The notes beneath the pieces were generated by a model. The model saw nothing but the letters and a program-made list of their open reading frames with translations. It was not told the DNA's origin and searched no databases. The translations under genes were made by a program, and so were the position numbers. Shown one piece after another: positions 46,730 to 56,991 of a stretch of 64,000 nt of DNA. Within the stretch, counting starts at the first letter, position 1. The number at the start of each line of letters is the position of its first letter. Source of the stretch: Budorcas taxicolor (taxonomy: Eukaryota; Chordata; Mammalia; Artiodactyla; Bovidae); contig NC_068910.1 of the NCBI RefSeq assembly GCF_023091745.1, positions 178,367,170-178,431,169 of the forward strand, written 5' to 3'.

Positions 46730-46952
46730 CAGGTACATGCATGCTCAGTCGTGTCTGACTCTTGTGCAATCCCATGGACTGTAGCCTGCTAGGCTCCTCT
46801 GTCCTTGAGATTCTCCAAATAAGAATATGGAGTGGCTTGCCATTTCCTCCTCCAGGGAATTTTTCCATCCCAGGGATTGAACCTGTGCCTCCTGAGTCTC
46901 CTGTATTGGCAGATTCTTTTACCACTTTACCACTGAGACACCTGAGGAGCCA
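46730..46952 (-). mobile_element. Bov-tA SINE with target duplication
   Basis: Reverse orientation: 'tgctcagtcgtgtctgactc', 'gccatttcctcctccaggga', 'gggattgaacctgtgcctcc', ending near 'actgagacacctgaggagc'. CCTCACAC at 46722-46729 and 46953-46960 is a probable short TSD. Confidence 0.88.
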
Positions 46953-47139
46953 CCTCACACTACACACCAAAGTAAATTTTAGATTTATCAAATATGTAAT
47001 TATAAAATTACAGTAACAAAGCCATAAAATCAATAGAAAGAAATACTGCTTATGACTTGAAATACTATGTTTGGAATGGTATTTCTCAACATGAAACTCC
47101 AGCTAGAAATCAGAACAATAGCAACAACAATTAACATAG

Positions 47140-48033
47140 TTAAGGAGTACCTCCAGGCTGTATATTGTCACCCTGCTTATTTAACCTATAGGCAGAGTAC
47201 ATCATGAGAAACACTGGACTGGAGGAAGCACAAGCTGGAATCAAATTGCCGGGAGAAATATCAATACCATCAGATACTCAGATAACACCACACTTATGGT
47301 AAAAGTGAAGAACTAAACAGCCTCTTGATGAAAGTGAAGGAGGAGAGTGAAAAAGTTGGCTTAAAGCTCAAATTCAGAAGACTAGGATCATGGCATCTGG
47401 TCCAATCACTTCATGGCAAATAGATGGGGAAACAGTGGCTGATTTTATTTTTCTGGGCTCCAATATCACTGTAGATGGTGATTGTAGCAGTGAAATTAAG
47501 AGATGCTTGCTCCTTTGAAGGAAAGTTATGACCAACCTAGACAGTATATTAAAAAGCAGAGATTATTTTGCCAACAAAGGTCCATCTAGTCAAGGCTATG
47601 GTTTTTCCAGTTTTCATGTATGGATGTGAGGGTTGGACTATAAAGAAAGCTGAGTGCCGAAGAATTGATGGTTTTGAACTGGGGTTTTGGAGAAGACTCT
47701 TGAGAGTCCTTTAGACAGCAAAGAGATCCAACCAGTTCATCCTAAAGATCATTCCTGGGTGTTCATTGGAAGGACTGATGCTGAAGCTGAAACTCCAATA
47801 CTTTGGCCACCTCATCCAAAGAGCTGGCTCATTTGAAAAAACCCTGATGATGGGAAAGATTGAGGGCAGGAGGAGAAGGGGACAACAAAGGATGATTTGG
47901 TTTGATGGCATCACTGACTCAATGGACATGGGTTTGTTTGGACTCTGGGAGTTGGTGATGGACAGAGAGGCCTGGTGTGCTGTGATTCATGGGGCCACAA
48001 AGAGTTGAACATGACTGAGCGACTGAACTGAAC
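47140..48033 (+). mobile_element. BovB LINE 3' part, plus strand
   Basis: Starts in the RT region ('ccaggctgtatattgtcacc', the QGCILSPCLFN coding segment) and runs through the YADD-encoding area, which is damaged, to the tail 'gagcgactgaactgaac'. A frame at 47766-48008 ([20 protein letters not shown]) is the C-terminus. Many small indels make it one of the more decayed BovB copies. Confidence 0.9.
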
Positions 48034-48532
48034 TACCTAAAAATTAAAACACTGTGTGGACAAGAAATATATCATATATAGATTGTACAGGACACAAAGC
48101 AAATTTGTTAAAAAAAAAACATTTACAACATCAGAGATAAGGAATGAGTAGCATAATATACAGAGTCCTTACCAGTTAATGAGAAAAAGATAAATGTACA
48201 ATACCAAAAGAAAAGAGGACAAATGACACATGTGTGACATCAGTCTATCTTTTCTATCTATGTAATTGCAAACTCAAGATTTTGCAGTCAATAATCCCAG
48301 AGTTTATGACCCACAACCAATGATGTTGTCTAGAATCCCACCTATTTTCAAGAGGGATTTTCATACTTTTTTTCCCAAGAGGAAATTAAATTTTAGAAGA
48401 CTTTTGCTTAAGAGATTTGTCTTACCTTCACAAATTTTACCTTAGCAAGAGATTTTTTCCAAGAGGTGGTAAAAATAAAACCTTTTGACATTTGTTTAAA
48501 CCAGTATTGCCAATTGCTATTTACACATTTCT

Positions 48533-48745
48533 TGGGGCTTCCCTGGTGGCTCAGATGGCAAAGAACCTGCCTGCAATGCTGGAGATCTGTTTTCAAACCC
48601 TGGTTTGGGAGGATCCCGTGGAGAAGGGAATGGCTACCCACTCTAGTATACTAGCCTGGAGAATTCCATGACAGAGGAGCCTGGCAGGCTATAGTCCATG
48701 GGGTCGCAAAAAGCTGGACACTACTGAGTGACTTTCACTTCACTT
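48533..48745 (+). mobile_element. Bov-tA SINE
   Basis: Full length: 'gggcttccctggtggctcag', body 'tcccgtggagaagggaatgg', end 'ctggacactactgagtgact'. CATTTCT at 48526-48532 and 48746-48752 may be the TSD. The B-box region is changed ('gttttcaaaccctgg'). Confidence 0.9.
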
Positions 48746-48759
48746 CATTTCTGGTCTAA

Positions 48760-49415
48760 GTAATTTATATTGGAAAGTTGAAGACAAGTCTCTTTTCCTC
48801 ATTGATGCCTTCCTGTATTTGGCAAGCACTTGTGCTGCTCTGGGATTTTGGAGACCAAATAAAGTTTCATTTTATTCATTCTTATTTGGAAAGAATTTCA
48901 CAGAAAGAACAATTCTACTTTTATTCAAAACGTTCATTTCTTTGTTTCAGCAAAATAACTCATGAAGCTTGCTTTTGATAACTAATGAACTTGGTCAAAC
49001 GTTTTTAGTAAGTCAGGATATTAATGAAAGTACAGAACTCAAACCCCTGTTTTGAAATGTTTGCTGGATGTAGTTAGGGATTACCATTCAAGCATTTAGC
49101 ATAGTGGGAAATACTTTAATCAGTACAAAAGATAAGCACTGGCAGAAAGAGATAACAGTTCAACAAATCGTTATGTGTGTGTGTTATGTTCTCTTCCAAA
49201 TCATTGAATACACTGTGTGTTATATTCTCTTCCAAATAGTATATGACAAAACCCTTAGCAGACTATACAGAAGTAAACATATGAACAAGGAAGATGTCAG
49301 ATATGGTTAAGTGCTCTGGAATTGTACTTATGCTAAAGAGAAAAATGTCAGTTCCTAGTCAGTAGTATTTATTGTGTTTATGTATACTTCACAATATATA
49401 TATGCAAATATTTTA
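48760..49415. other. Unique sequence with a 24-bp direct repeat
   Basis: No gene recognised. 49178-49201 and 49214-49237 are 24-bp copies with one mismatch (see findings). Confidence 0.45.
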
Positions 49416-49480
49416 AAAGACTTACCATGTGCCAAGAATTTTGTCAGCACTTTGTATGTATTGCTTCATTTGATCCTCAT
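49416..49480 (-). mobile_element. MIR SINE fragment
   Basis: 'cttaccatgtgccaagaatt', 'cactttgtatgtattgcttc', 'atttgatcctcatgagg' is reversed MIR order. It is cut off by the following Bov-tA. Confidence 0.5.
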
Positions 49481-49756
49481 GAGGTGAGGTGAGGTGAAGT
49501 CGCTCAGTCGTTTCCGACTCTTTGCGGCCCCGTGGACTCTTTGCGACCCCGACTCTTTGCGACCCCGACTCTTTGCGACACCGACTCTTTGCGACCAGGC
49601 TCCTCCGCCCATGGGATTCTCCAGACAAGAATACTGGAGTGGGTTGCCATTTCCTTCTCCAGGGGATCTTCCCGACCCAGGGATCGAACCCAGGTCTCCC
49701 GCATTGGAGGCAGACGCTTTAACTTCTGAGCCACCAGGGAAGCCCATACTAGTACA
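49481..49756 (-). mobile_element. Bov-tA SINE with internal tandem expansion
   Basis: Reverse orientation: tail (GAGGT)n, 'gtcgctcagtcgtttccgac', an expanded 'gactctttgcgacccc' block at 49516-49596, then the normal body, 'agggatcgaacccaggtctc' (intact B-box complement) and head 'tgagccaccagggaagccca'. GATCCTCAT at 49472-49480 and 49757-49765 may be the TSD. Outside the expansion it is close to consensus. Confidence 0.92.
49516..49596 (+). repeat. 16-bp minisatellite inside Bov-tA
   Basis: A first 19-bp unit (49516-49534) is followed by units of GACTCTTTGCGACCCC at 49535-49550 and 49551-49566, GACTCTTTGCGACACC at 49567-49582 and a partial unit at 49583-49596. Other Bov-tA copies here have one unit at this point. 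Confidence 0.95.
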
Positions 49757-49790
49757 GATCCTCATACTAGTCCAGTATTGATAGGTATAC

Positions 49791-49825
49791 ATTGCTTCTC
49801 AGCCTTTTGGCTGAGGTCAAGTGTA
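49791..49825 (+). pseudogene. U2 snRNA retropseudogene, 3'-truncated
   Basis: 35 nt match the 5' end of U2 spliceosomal RNA (ATTGCTTCTCAGCCTTTTGG then CTGAGGTCAAGTGTA) with about four differences. The match stops abruptly before the branch-site pairing region, and there is no A tail. ATTGATAGGTATA (49777-49789) and ATTGATAGGCATA (49827-49839) are direct repeats with one mismatch flanking it. The branch-pairing and Sm sites are missing, so it cannot make functional U2. 3'-truncated snRNA pseudogenes with direct repeats are a known mammalian class. Confidence 0.88.
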
Positions 49826-50101
49826 AATTGATAGGCATAGATCTTAATGGATAGATGCTTGCATTTATATTTTTACAACTTGTTTTATTGTCCATTCTAG
49901 ACTATAATCTCATTGAAATAAAAAAAAATTGTGTCTTATTATTTGTTTTTCAGTCCTTTTTGTTGTTGTTGTTGTTATTTTTTGACTTAAATCACTACCC
50001 CTCCCATCCACATTAAATAACCATTCCCCTCACATTCCTTCTACAATTTCCAGCAATAAGTAGTGACAAGTTTGGGGAGACAGACACCCAGTTAGCTTTC
50101 T

Positions 50102-50310
50102 GTGCATTCCCTTGTGGCTCAGATGGGAAAGAATCCACCAGCAATGCAGGAGACCAGGATTAGATACCTGGGTTGGAAAGATCCCCTGGAGAAGGAAATG
50201 GCAACCCACTCCAGTGTTCTTGCCTGGAGAATCCCATGGACAGAGGAGACTGGTAGGCTGCAGTCCATGGGGCTGCAGAGTCGGACATGACTGAGCAACT
50301 AACACTTTCA
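50102..50310 (+). mobile_element. Bov-tA SINE
   Basis: Head 'gcattcccttgtggctcaga', a changed B-box area ('aggattagatacctgggttg'), body 'gatcccctggagaaggaaat' and end 'cggacatgactgagcaacta'. A TSD is uncertain. Confidence 0.9.
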
Positions 50311-50324
50311 CTTTCTTTCAGTCT

Positions 50325-50885
50325 GTATAGGATTACCTCATTCTTTTATAAGAGTTGCATCATTTTTATAGAGTGGATAAAAAATACTTTATTAAATCCC
50401 TTCAATGGGATGGATACTTAGGACTTTTACAATATTTTTCTGTAATAAACAATGTTATAGAAAACACCTTTGCATATACATCTTTGTGCTCAGGACACAT
50501 TTTTACAGGATCAGTTTCTACAGGTGGCATTGTTAGGAGTAATGGAAGGCCATTTACCTTTAATGGATGCTGTCTAGTTGCCATTTATGTTTTGTACACT
50601 TATAGTCCTACTAACATTTCTCAATATTTTTGATGTTTGATAACATAAATAATTTTATTGCCATTTTGAAAACTTTTAAATTTAAATTTCTCATTGTTCT
50701 AGTTTGTGTGTATGATTATATACCATTTTCTTCTGTTTATACTGTTGATATATTTTTTTACCTATATGTAAGTTAGTAGTTTTTCTCAGTGACTTGTTAG
50801 AGTTCTTTATATTTTCTTCAACTTTATCCTATATGTACTCAGTGTGTTGCAAATACATTTTTCTCAACTTGTCTTTTTAATAGTA
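50325..50885 (-). mobile_element. Old L1M fragment
   Basis: 'ttacaatatttttctgtaat', 'cttttaaatttaaatttctc' and 'ttagagttctttatattttc', 'gtgttgcaaatacatttttc' follow reversed old L1 ORF2 3' order. Diverged, with uncertain edges. Confidence 0.5.
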
Positions 50886-50887
50886 GC

Positions 50888-51000
50888 AGATACCTATATA
50901 ATATGTACTATGAGTCAAGCGCTCTGGTGTTTTACACATTAACTCATTTACTGTTCACAGCAGTCCTGTGAGGAAGGGGCTGAACCTGATAGTGGATTAG
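50888..51000 (-). mobile_element. MIR SINE fragment
   Basis: 'atgtactatgagtcaagcgc', 'tctggtgttttacacattaa', 'ctcatttactgttcacagca', 'gtcctgtgaggaagg' is the reversed MIR core. Confidence 0.65.
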
Positions 51001-51520
51001 CTGGTTGGCTCTGGCTCAGGATCCCTGTGCAGGGCAGTACTGCTCTAAGCTAGGGCAGCAGTTGTCATAAATCTCAACTGAGGAAGGACTGATTTCCAAG
51101 CTCATTCACGTGTCCAACAGTCTCAGTTTATTGCCACATGGGCCTCTCCACAGGGCCGATTACAATGGCAACTATGTTCCTCCAGAGTAAGAAGTGGTTT
51201 GAGAGGCAGTGAGCCGTGAGACAGTGTCCCAGATGGAAGCCACAGTCTTTGTAATGTAATGAGCCATCACTGCTGCCACATTCTACTGATCATAGAGACC
51301 AACCATGGTACAAGGAGAACCTGGTTTGCCTTGGGCTGAGGGATTTCTCAGATTTTAAAATGTGATTTTCTGGCTTAAAATGGGTAAGTCCCAAACATAC
51401 AAGGATGGTTGGTTACCTTACCTGGTACAGTATGGGTGGGAATTTTACAAGGTGTAAATACCAGGAGGAAGGAGTCACTGAGAGTCATTTTGAAGGCTCA
51501 TAATCCCACACTCGGTCATT
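51001..51520. other. Unique sequence, no gene seen
   Basis: GC is a little higher than in the surroundings, but no feature was recognised. Confidence 0.4.
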
Positions 51521-51680
51521 CAGTTCAGTTCAGTTCAGTTCAGTTCAGTTGCTCAGTCCTGTCCAACTCTTTGCGACCCCATGAATCACAGCACGCCAGG
51601 CCTCCTTGTCCATCACCATCTTCCGGAGTTCACTCAGACTCACGTCCATCGAGTCTGTGATGCCATCCAGCCATCTCATC
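51521..51680 (-). mobile_element. Very short BovB 3' tail insertion
   Basis: A repeated GTTCA tail (about six units, 51523-51549) followed by 'gctcagtcctgtccaactct', 'cagcacgccaggcctccttg' and 'ccatccagccatctcatcc', where it stops. TCGGTCA / TTGGTCA at 51514-51520 and 51681-51687 may be an imperfect TSD. Extreme 5' truncation. Confidence 0.9.
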
Positions 51681-51689
51681 CTTGGTCAG

Positions 51690-52495
51690 TTTCAAAAATT
51701 ATTTCCAGATTATGTTTCAGATTAGCAACCGTAGTAGTCCCATGCACAATTGGTTACTCACCAGTTGTGCATGAGAGTATAGGACTTAAATTATCTGAGA
51801 GAATAGAACAATGGATTCTTATCACTTAAATTTTATCTCATATTGTTCATCTTTTCATTCATTATCAGTTCTTTCTGGGAGAAGTTCTCTTGATATTCCA
51901 GTTTAATAATTTACTCTTCCTTTGTGTGTTTCTTGATCTTCAGACATTCCTTTGCATAATTTCTACCAAAGTTTATAATTTTGCCTATTTTGATACATAA
52001 TATATAAAATACTTAATAATAACCAAGAATTATAAGCCAGTTAGTCTCAAACAATTTTGTGAACTTTGAAAGAAGGGAGCTTTGAAAGCTTCTTTGAGAA
52101 AACAAATATTGAAAACAAGTTAGCTTCATCTCAAGAAGTTAGAAAAAGTAAGAGAATAAGCCCAAATAATGAGGAAATGAAAGAAAAGAGAATTGCAGAA
52201 TTCAATGATATTAAGCTCTGAGACAATGAGACAGAGAATATAGAGAAAGTTACAAAAATTAATCTGTTTTTAGTGCATTCTCTCTTGCTCATTTCCAGAT
52301 CCATTTGCACCAACAACTATGGTAACATTCTCTTCTATTTAACATGTATTTTTATCAATGTGTGTCTACCATATTTTGTCAATCTATTTCCCCAAGTTTT
52401 GTCTATCCTCCTTCACAAATATCCATGTAATGAAGATCCTCATACATATTCTTTATGAATTCTCTCTCCCCTCTTTTCTTTTCTCCTCTCTGTAA
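51690..52495. other. Unique AT-rich sequence, no gene seen
   Basis: Nothing recognised. Short open frames at 52131-52458 lie on both strands and look random. Confidence 0.4.
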
Positions 52496-52499
52496 TCTA

Positions 52500-52800
52500 T
52501 TTATCTATAAAAGGGGAAGAGAGAGATTTATATGCCCAAAAGTAGAGTTACTAGATCACAGGTACAAGTGTGGTTCCTTTGCACAGTAAGTGTCACACTG
52601 ATGTCCAAAAGGACATCCTAGTCTGTATGCTGATCATCAGTGAATGAGGTTTCCTGTCTCTCCCCATTCTTGTCAACTCTTGGCACTGCCCAGATTTTGC
52701 CAGTCTAATAGCTGTGTAATAACAACTCATTATTAAATCAATTTGTGTTTCTATGAATATTAATGACATCGCATATCTCTTTCCATATATTTATTACCTT
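52500..52800 (-). mobile_element. Old L1M ORF2 C-terminal fragment
   Basis: 'cccaaaagtagagttactag', 'gatgtccaaaaggacatcct', 'tctccccattcttgtcaact', 'gccagtctaatagctgtgta', 'aatcaatttgtgtttctatg' follow reversed old L1. Confidence 0.5.
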
Positions 52801-52924
52801 TTTGGAGCTTTCAGCCTAGCCCTCCCCCAGGCTCAGGTGAGCAGGAATAGATCCAACCAGTTGCTACCCACTGGGAGGCTTGCAGCACTGTGCAGTCACC
52901 TTGAGAAAATGGGGAGGGTAAATC

Positions 52925-54345
52925 ACGTATAGTTGATTTACAATGCTGTGTTAGTTTCTGCTGTATAGCAAAGTGAAATACTTATACATATACCCACTCT
53001 TTTATAGATTATTTTCCCTTATAGGTCATTATAGAGTATTCAGTAGAGCTCCCTGTGCTATACAGTAGGTCCTTACTATTTTATATACAGTAGAATGTAT
53101 GGACTCTTGAGAGTCCCTTGAACTGCAAGGAGATCCAAGCAGTTCATTCTAAAGGACATCAATCCTGAGTGTTCATTGGAAGAACTGATGCTGAAGCTGA
53201 AACTCCATTACTTTGGCCACCTCATACGAAGGGTTGACTCATTGGAAAAGACCCTGATGCTGGGAGAAATTGGGGGCAGGAGGAGAAGGGGACGACAGAG
53301 GATAAAATGGCTGGATGGCATCACCAACTCGATGGACATGAGTTTGAGTAAACTCCAGAGTTGGTGATGGACAGGGAAGCCTGGTGTGCTACAATTCATG
53401 GGGTCACAAAGAGTTGGACACAACTGAGTGACTGAACTGAACTGAACTGATGTATGTCATTCCCAATTTCCCAATTTATCCCCTCCTCCAATTTTCCCCC
53501 ATGGTAACCATTTAGTTTGTTTCCTACATCTGTATCTTTTTCTGTTTTGTAAAGAAATTCATTTGTACTCTTTTTTTTTTTTAGATTTCACTCGTAAGAG
53601 ATACCATATGATATTTGTCTTCCTCTGACTTCACTAAATATGACAATCTCTAGATCTTACTTTTTTTTCTAATTTGATTATTTTATTGAGCTACATGAGC
53701 TATTTGTATATTTTGGAGACTAATCCCTTGATGGTTACTTCATGTGCAAATATTTTCTCTCATTCTGTGGGCTTTTTGTTGTTTATGTTTTCCTTTGCTG
53801 TGCTAAAGCTTCTTCTTTTTTTTTTTTTTTTTTTTTCACAGAATTAGAACAAAAATTCTTACAACTTGTATGGAAATACAAAAGACACTGAATAACCAAA
53901 GCAATTTTGAGAAAGAAAGAGAGCTGGAGGAATCAGGTTCCCTGACTTCACAATATATTACAAAGCTACAGTCATCAAAACAGTATGGTACAGGCACAAA
54001 AACAGAAATATAAATCAATGGAATAGGATAGAAAGTTCACAGATACTCATGCACCTACAGTCAACTAATCTATTACAAAGGCAAGAATATACAATGGAGA
54101 AAAGACAATCTCTTCAAAAAGTGGTGCTGGGAATACTGGACAGCTACATGTAAAACAAAAATAAACTCAAAATGGATTAAAGACCTAAATGTAAGATCAG
54201 ATACTATAAAACTCTTAAAAGAGAACATAGGCAGAGCACTCTGACATAAATCAGCAGTATCTTTTTGAGGCACTTCCTTGAGTAATGAAAATAAAAACAA
54301 AAAGAAACAAATGGGATCTATTTAAACTTGAGAGCTTTTCTTTTA
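52925..54345 (-). mobile_element. L1 with 5' inversion, hosting a BovB
   Basis: 52925-53815 is L1 3' UTR plus ORF2 C-terminus on the minus strand, interrupted by BovB at 53101-53449, and ends at 'gctgtgctaaagcttcttc'. After a 21-T run (53816-53836), 53837-54345 is L1 ORF2 on the plus strand ('cacagaattagaacaaaaat' to 'taaacttgagagctttt'). The outer end of the inverted piece falls at the same ORF2 position where the minus-strand piece starts. That is the expected layout of a twin-primed, 5'-inverted L1. Confidence 0.88.
53101..53449 (+). mobile_element. Short BovB 3' fragment nested in L1
   Basis: 'ggactcttgagagtcccttg' to the tail 'gactgaactgaactgaactg'. ATGTAT at 53095-53100 and 53450-53455 is a short TSD. 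L1 3' UTR resumes on the right. The C-terminal peptide at 53176-53367 (EELMLKLKLHYFGHLIRRVD) is BovB. Confidence 0.92.
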
Positions 54346-54709
54346 AGATACTGAAACAAATCCCTGGTGAAATTAATCAAGATAAAATGAAATGAAAACA
54401 AATAATATACATAGTAAAAAAAAAATGATATAAGCATAAGACAGGGAAAACCCCACAAAATTCTAAAAGTTTTGGAGGGAAAAACAATAACTAAAAAATA
54501 AAAGGAAATCAGTTTCGGATTTTTTCATCATTAACACCAGGTGCTAGAAAACAGTGTGGAAGCATATTCACTGTTTTGTTGGAAAATTGCTTTGAATCTA
54601 AAATTCTATACTCAGTCTAATTATTCTTCAGTTGTGAAGGTAAAATAATGTTTCAGATATGGAAAATCTGAATTTTTTCCTATTCAGACTTCACCTGAAA
54701 AAATTACTT
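54346..54709. other. Unique or old A-rich sequence
   Basis: A-rich with no recognised family. May include leftover old LINE sequence. Confidence 0.35.
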
Positions 54710-54880
54710 AAAGAATTTGCCTATGGTTCAGGAGACATGGGTCCGATCCCTGGGTCAGGAAGTTCCCCCGGAGAAGGAAACCCACTTCAGTATTCTTGTC
54801 TGGGAAATCCCATGGACAGGGAAGCCTGATGGACTGCAGTCCAAGGGGTCGCAAAAGAGTAGACACCACTTTGTGAATAA
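54710..54880 (+). mobile_element. Decayed Bov-tA SINE, head missing
   Basis: Starts inside the tRNA-like part ('ggttcaggagacatgggtcc', 'gatccctgggtcaggaagtt'), with a short deletion in 'gagaaggaaacccacttcag', and ends 'gtagacaccactttgtgaat'. Confidence 0.82.
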
Positions 54881-54885
54881 ATAAC

Positions 54886-55720
54886 AAAACAAACTAGCTC
54901 ATAGCTCCCTATATATCTAACTCTACTACTTCCCCCCAGTCCCCACACCGCCCCTGTCACTTGCCTTGAATCCTTCCTGGACAGGAAAGAATGGAGGAGG
55001 AAGAGGGAGTTTTTATAGCTTCAGAGCAAATACAGCAATGTCTTTCACCAGGTTGATTTTGTTTCAAATAACTTGATCTCTCATAAGCAGAGTTAGGACA
55101 TATTTGCAAGATTTTTCTGCTCTTCTGCTAGCTATCCCAGAATCTCTCATCTGCTTCTCCATCTTTATCACACCGTTGACCTGATGAATTAGTATGTCTC
55201 AATAGACCCGTTTCTGAGCTGATGTCTTCCTTAGGCTGTTCCACACAACAGAATTTTTAAGAAAGTGTTGGGGGGCTGACAAAGTTAAAGGAACTTCTTC
55301 CCTGTGGAATTTCTTAGGCTTCACTACAGTAGTGTGCACTGTGAATTTCTAAGAAGGGACAATAAAATGCATTACAGTGTTAGCCAAATGAGTTTCACCC
55401 TCAGCCCTAAAGGGCTTTGTGCAAACACTTTGGAAAACTCTGATCTGAAATTTTGTGGCGTTGTCTTTGACTCTATGATCTCTTGATTTCAGTATCAAAT
55501 ATGAACACTGAAACTACATGCTGTATTCCCCACCCTATGTCTCGCAGCATACTTACATGTTTAATAAAAGCATAAGGGAATGAAGGAATTCATTATTATG
55601 AAAATGCTTCAGAACTTGGATATGAAACTTGTGATGAGCCATTGCTTGCATTTATTCTGGAATGTGATTTCATTCTGAAACTAGCAGTTTCCAAAGGAAA
55701 AAATAATAGTAGGCTACTTC
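54886..55720. other. Unique sequence, no gene seen
   Basis: No recognised feature. The 60-codon frame at 55304-55486 has no family. Confidence 0.4.
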
Positions 55721-56669
55721 CTTTTTTTACTTAAAGTATAATTGATGTACAATATTGTAGAAGTTACAAGTATACAATATACTGATTCATAATTTTTAAC
55801 ATTATACTCAACTTACAGATATTGTGGAATATTGTCTACATTCCACATATATATCCTGTAGCTTATTTTACACTTTATTTTATACAAAACAGACTGTGTC
55901 TCTTAATCCCCTACACCTATAATGCCCTTCTGAATTTCCCTCTCTTCACTGGCAGCCAATAGTTCTGTATATATGGGAGTCCACTTTTTTGTTATATTCA
56001 CTAATTTATTATATATTTTTTAGACTCCAATGTAAATGATATCATACAGTATTTGTTTTTCTCTGTCTGATATATTTCACTTAATATTTTCCAAGGTCCT
56101 CCATATTGCTGCAAATGGCAAAAGTTCATTTTTTTTATAGTTGAGTGGTATCCTATTGTGTATATATACCACATCTTCTTTATCCACTCATCTGTTGATG
56201 GACACATAAGTTACTTCTGTATCTCGGCAATTGTAAATAATGCTGCTATAAACATAGGGGTACGTGCATATTTTTGAGTTAGTGTTTTATATACCCAGGA
56301 GTGGAATTGCTGAATCATATGATAGGTCTAGCTTTGGTTTTATGAAAAACTTCCATTCTGTTTTCCACAGTGACTGCAGCAATTTACATTCCCACCAACA
56401 GTGTACAAGGAGTTGTTTTTTCCCCACAACTTCCAAAGTATTTGTTATTTGTGTTCTTTTTGATGATAGTCTGAGGTGTGAGGTGAAATCTCATTGTGAT
56501 TTTGATTTGCATTTCCCTGATGATGAGCAATGTTGAGCATATTTTTATGTGGTTATTGGCCATCTGCATTTCCTCTTTGGAAAACTATTCAATTCTTCTG
56601 CTCATTTTTTAATTGGATTGCTTGTTTTTATGATGCTGAGTTGTATGTGTCATTTACATATAAGTTGTA

Positions 56670-56875
56670 TAAGCTAAGCTAAGTGAAAGTTGCTCAGTTG
56701 TGTTCAACTCTTTGGAACCCCATGGACTATACAGTCCATGGAATTCTCCAGGCCAGAATATTAGAGTGGGTAGCTTTTCCCTTCTCCAGGGGATCTTCCC
56801 AACCCAGGGATCAAATCAGGGTCTTGTGCATTTCAAGCTGATTCTTTACCAACTGAGCTATCTGGGAAGTCCCAT
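56670..56875 (-). mobile_element. Bov-tA SINE nested in L1
   Basis: Reverse orientation: 'gtgaaagttgctcagttgtg', 'tctccaggccagaatattag', 'ctccaggggatcttcccaac', 'ctgattctttaccaactgag', 'ctatctgggaagtccc'. Moderately diverged. L1 continues on both sides. Confidence 0.9.
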
Positions 56876-56916
56876 GTTGGATATTAATCCCTTATTGCTT
56901 ATGTCATTTGTAAATA

Positions 56917-56991
56917 TTGGGTTGGCCAAAAAGTTCATCTGGATTTTTCTATAACATCCTATGGAAAGCCTGAACTTTTTGGCCAACCCAA
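56917..56991. mobile_element. 75-bp mariner MITE with TA target duplication
   Basis: Perfect outer arms TTGGGTTGGCCAAAAAGTTC and GAACTTTTTGGCCAACCCAA, with a short unpaired centre, flanked by TA at 56915-56916 and 56992-56993. This is the palindromic non-autonomous mariner type abundant in cattle genomes. It sits inside L1 ORF2 sequence, so it is younger than that L1. Mobilisation would need a mariner transposase in trans, and none is encoded here. Confidence 0.95.

Larger units (their letters stand above)
46600..48240 (+). mobile_element. Old L1M ORF2 fragment hosting Bov-tA and BovB
   Basis: Diverged plus-strand L1 pieces at about 46600-46729, 46961-47139 and 48034-48240. The last reads 'aaacactgtgtggacaagaa', 'gagtccttaccagttaatga', 'gaaaaagataaatgtacaat', an ORF2 segment upstream of the C-terminal domain. 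Edges and subfamily are uncertain. Confidence 0.55.

Noticed and set aside
49516..49596. CRISPR-like array
   Set aside because: Units are directly adjacent without spacers, inside a SINE in a mammalian genome.
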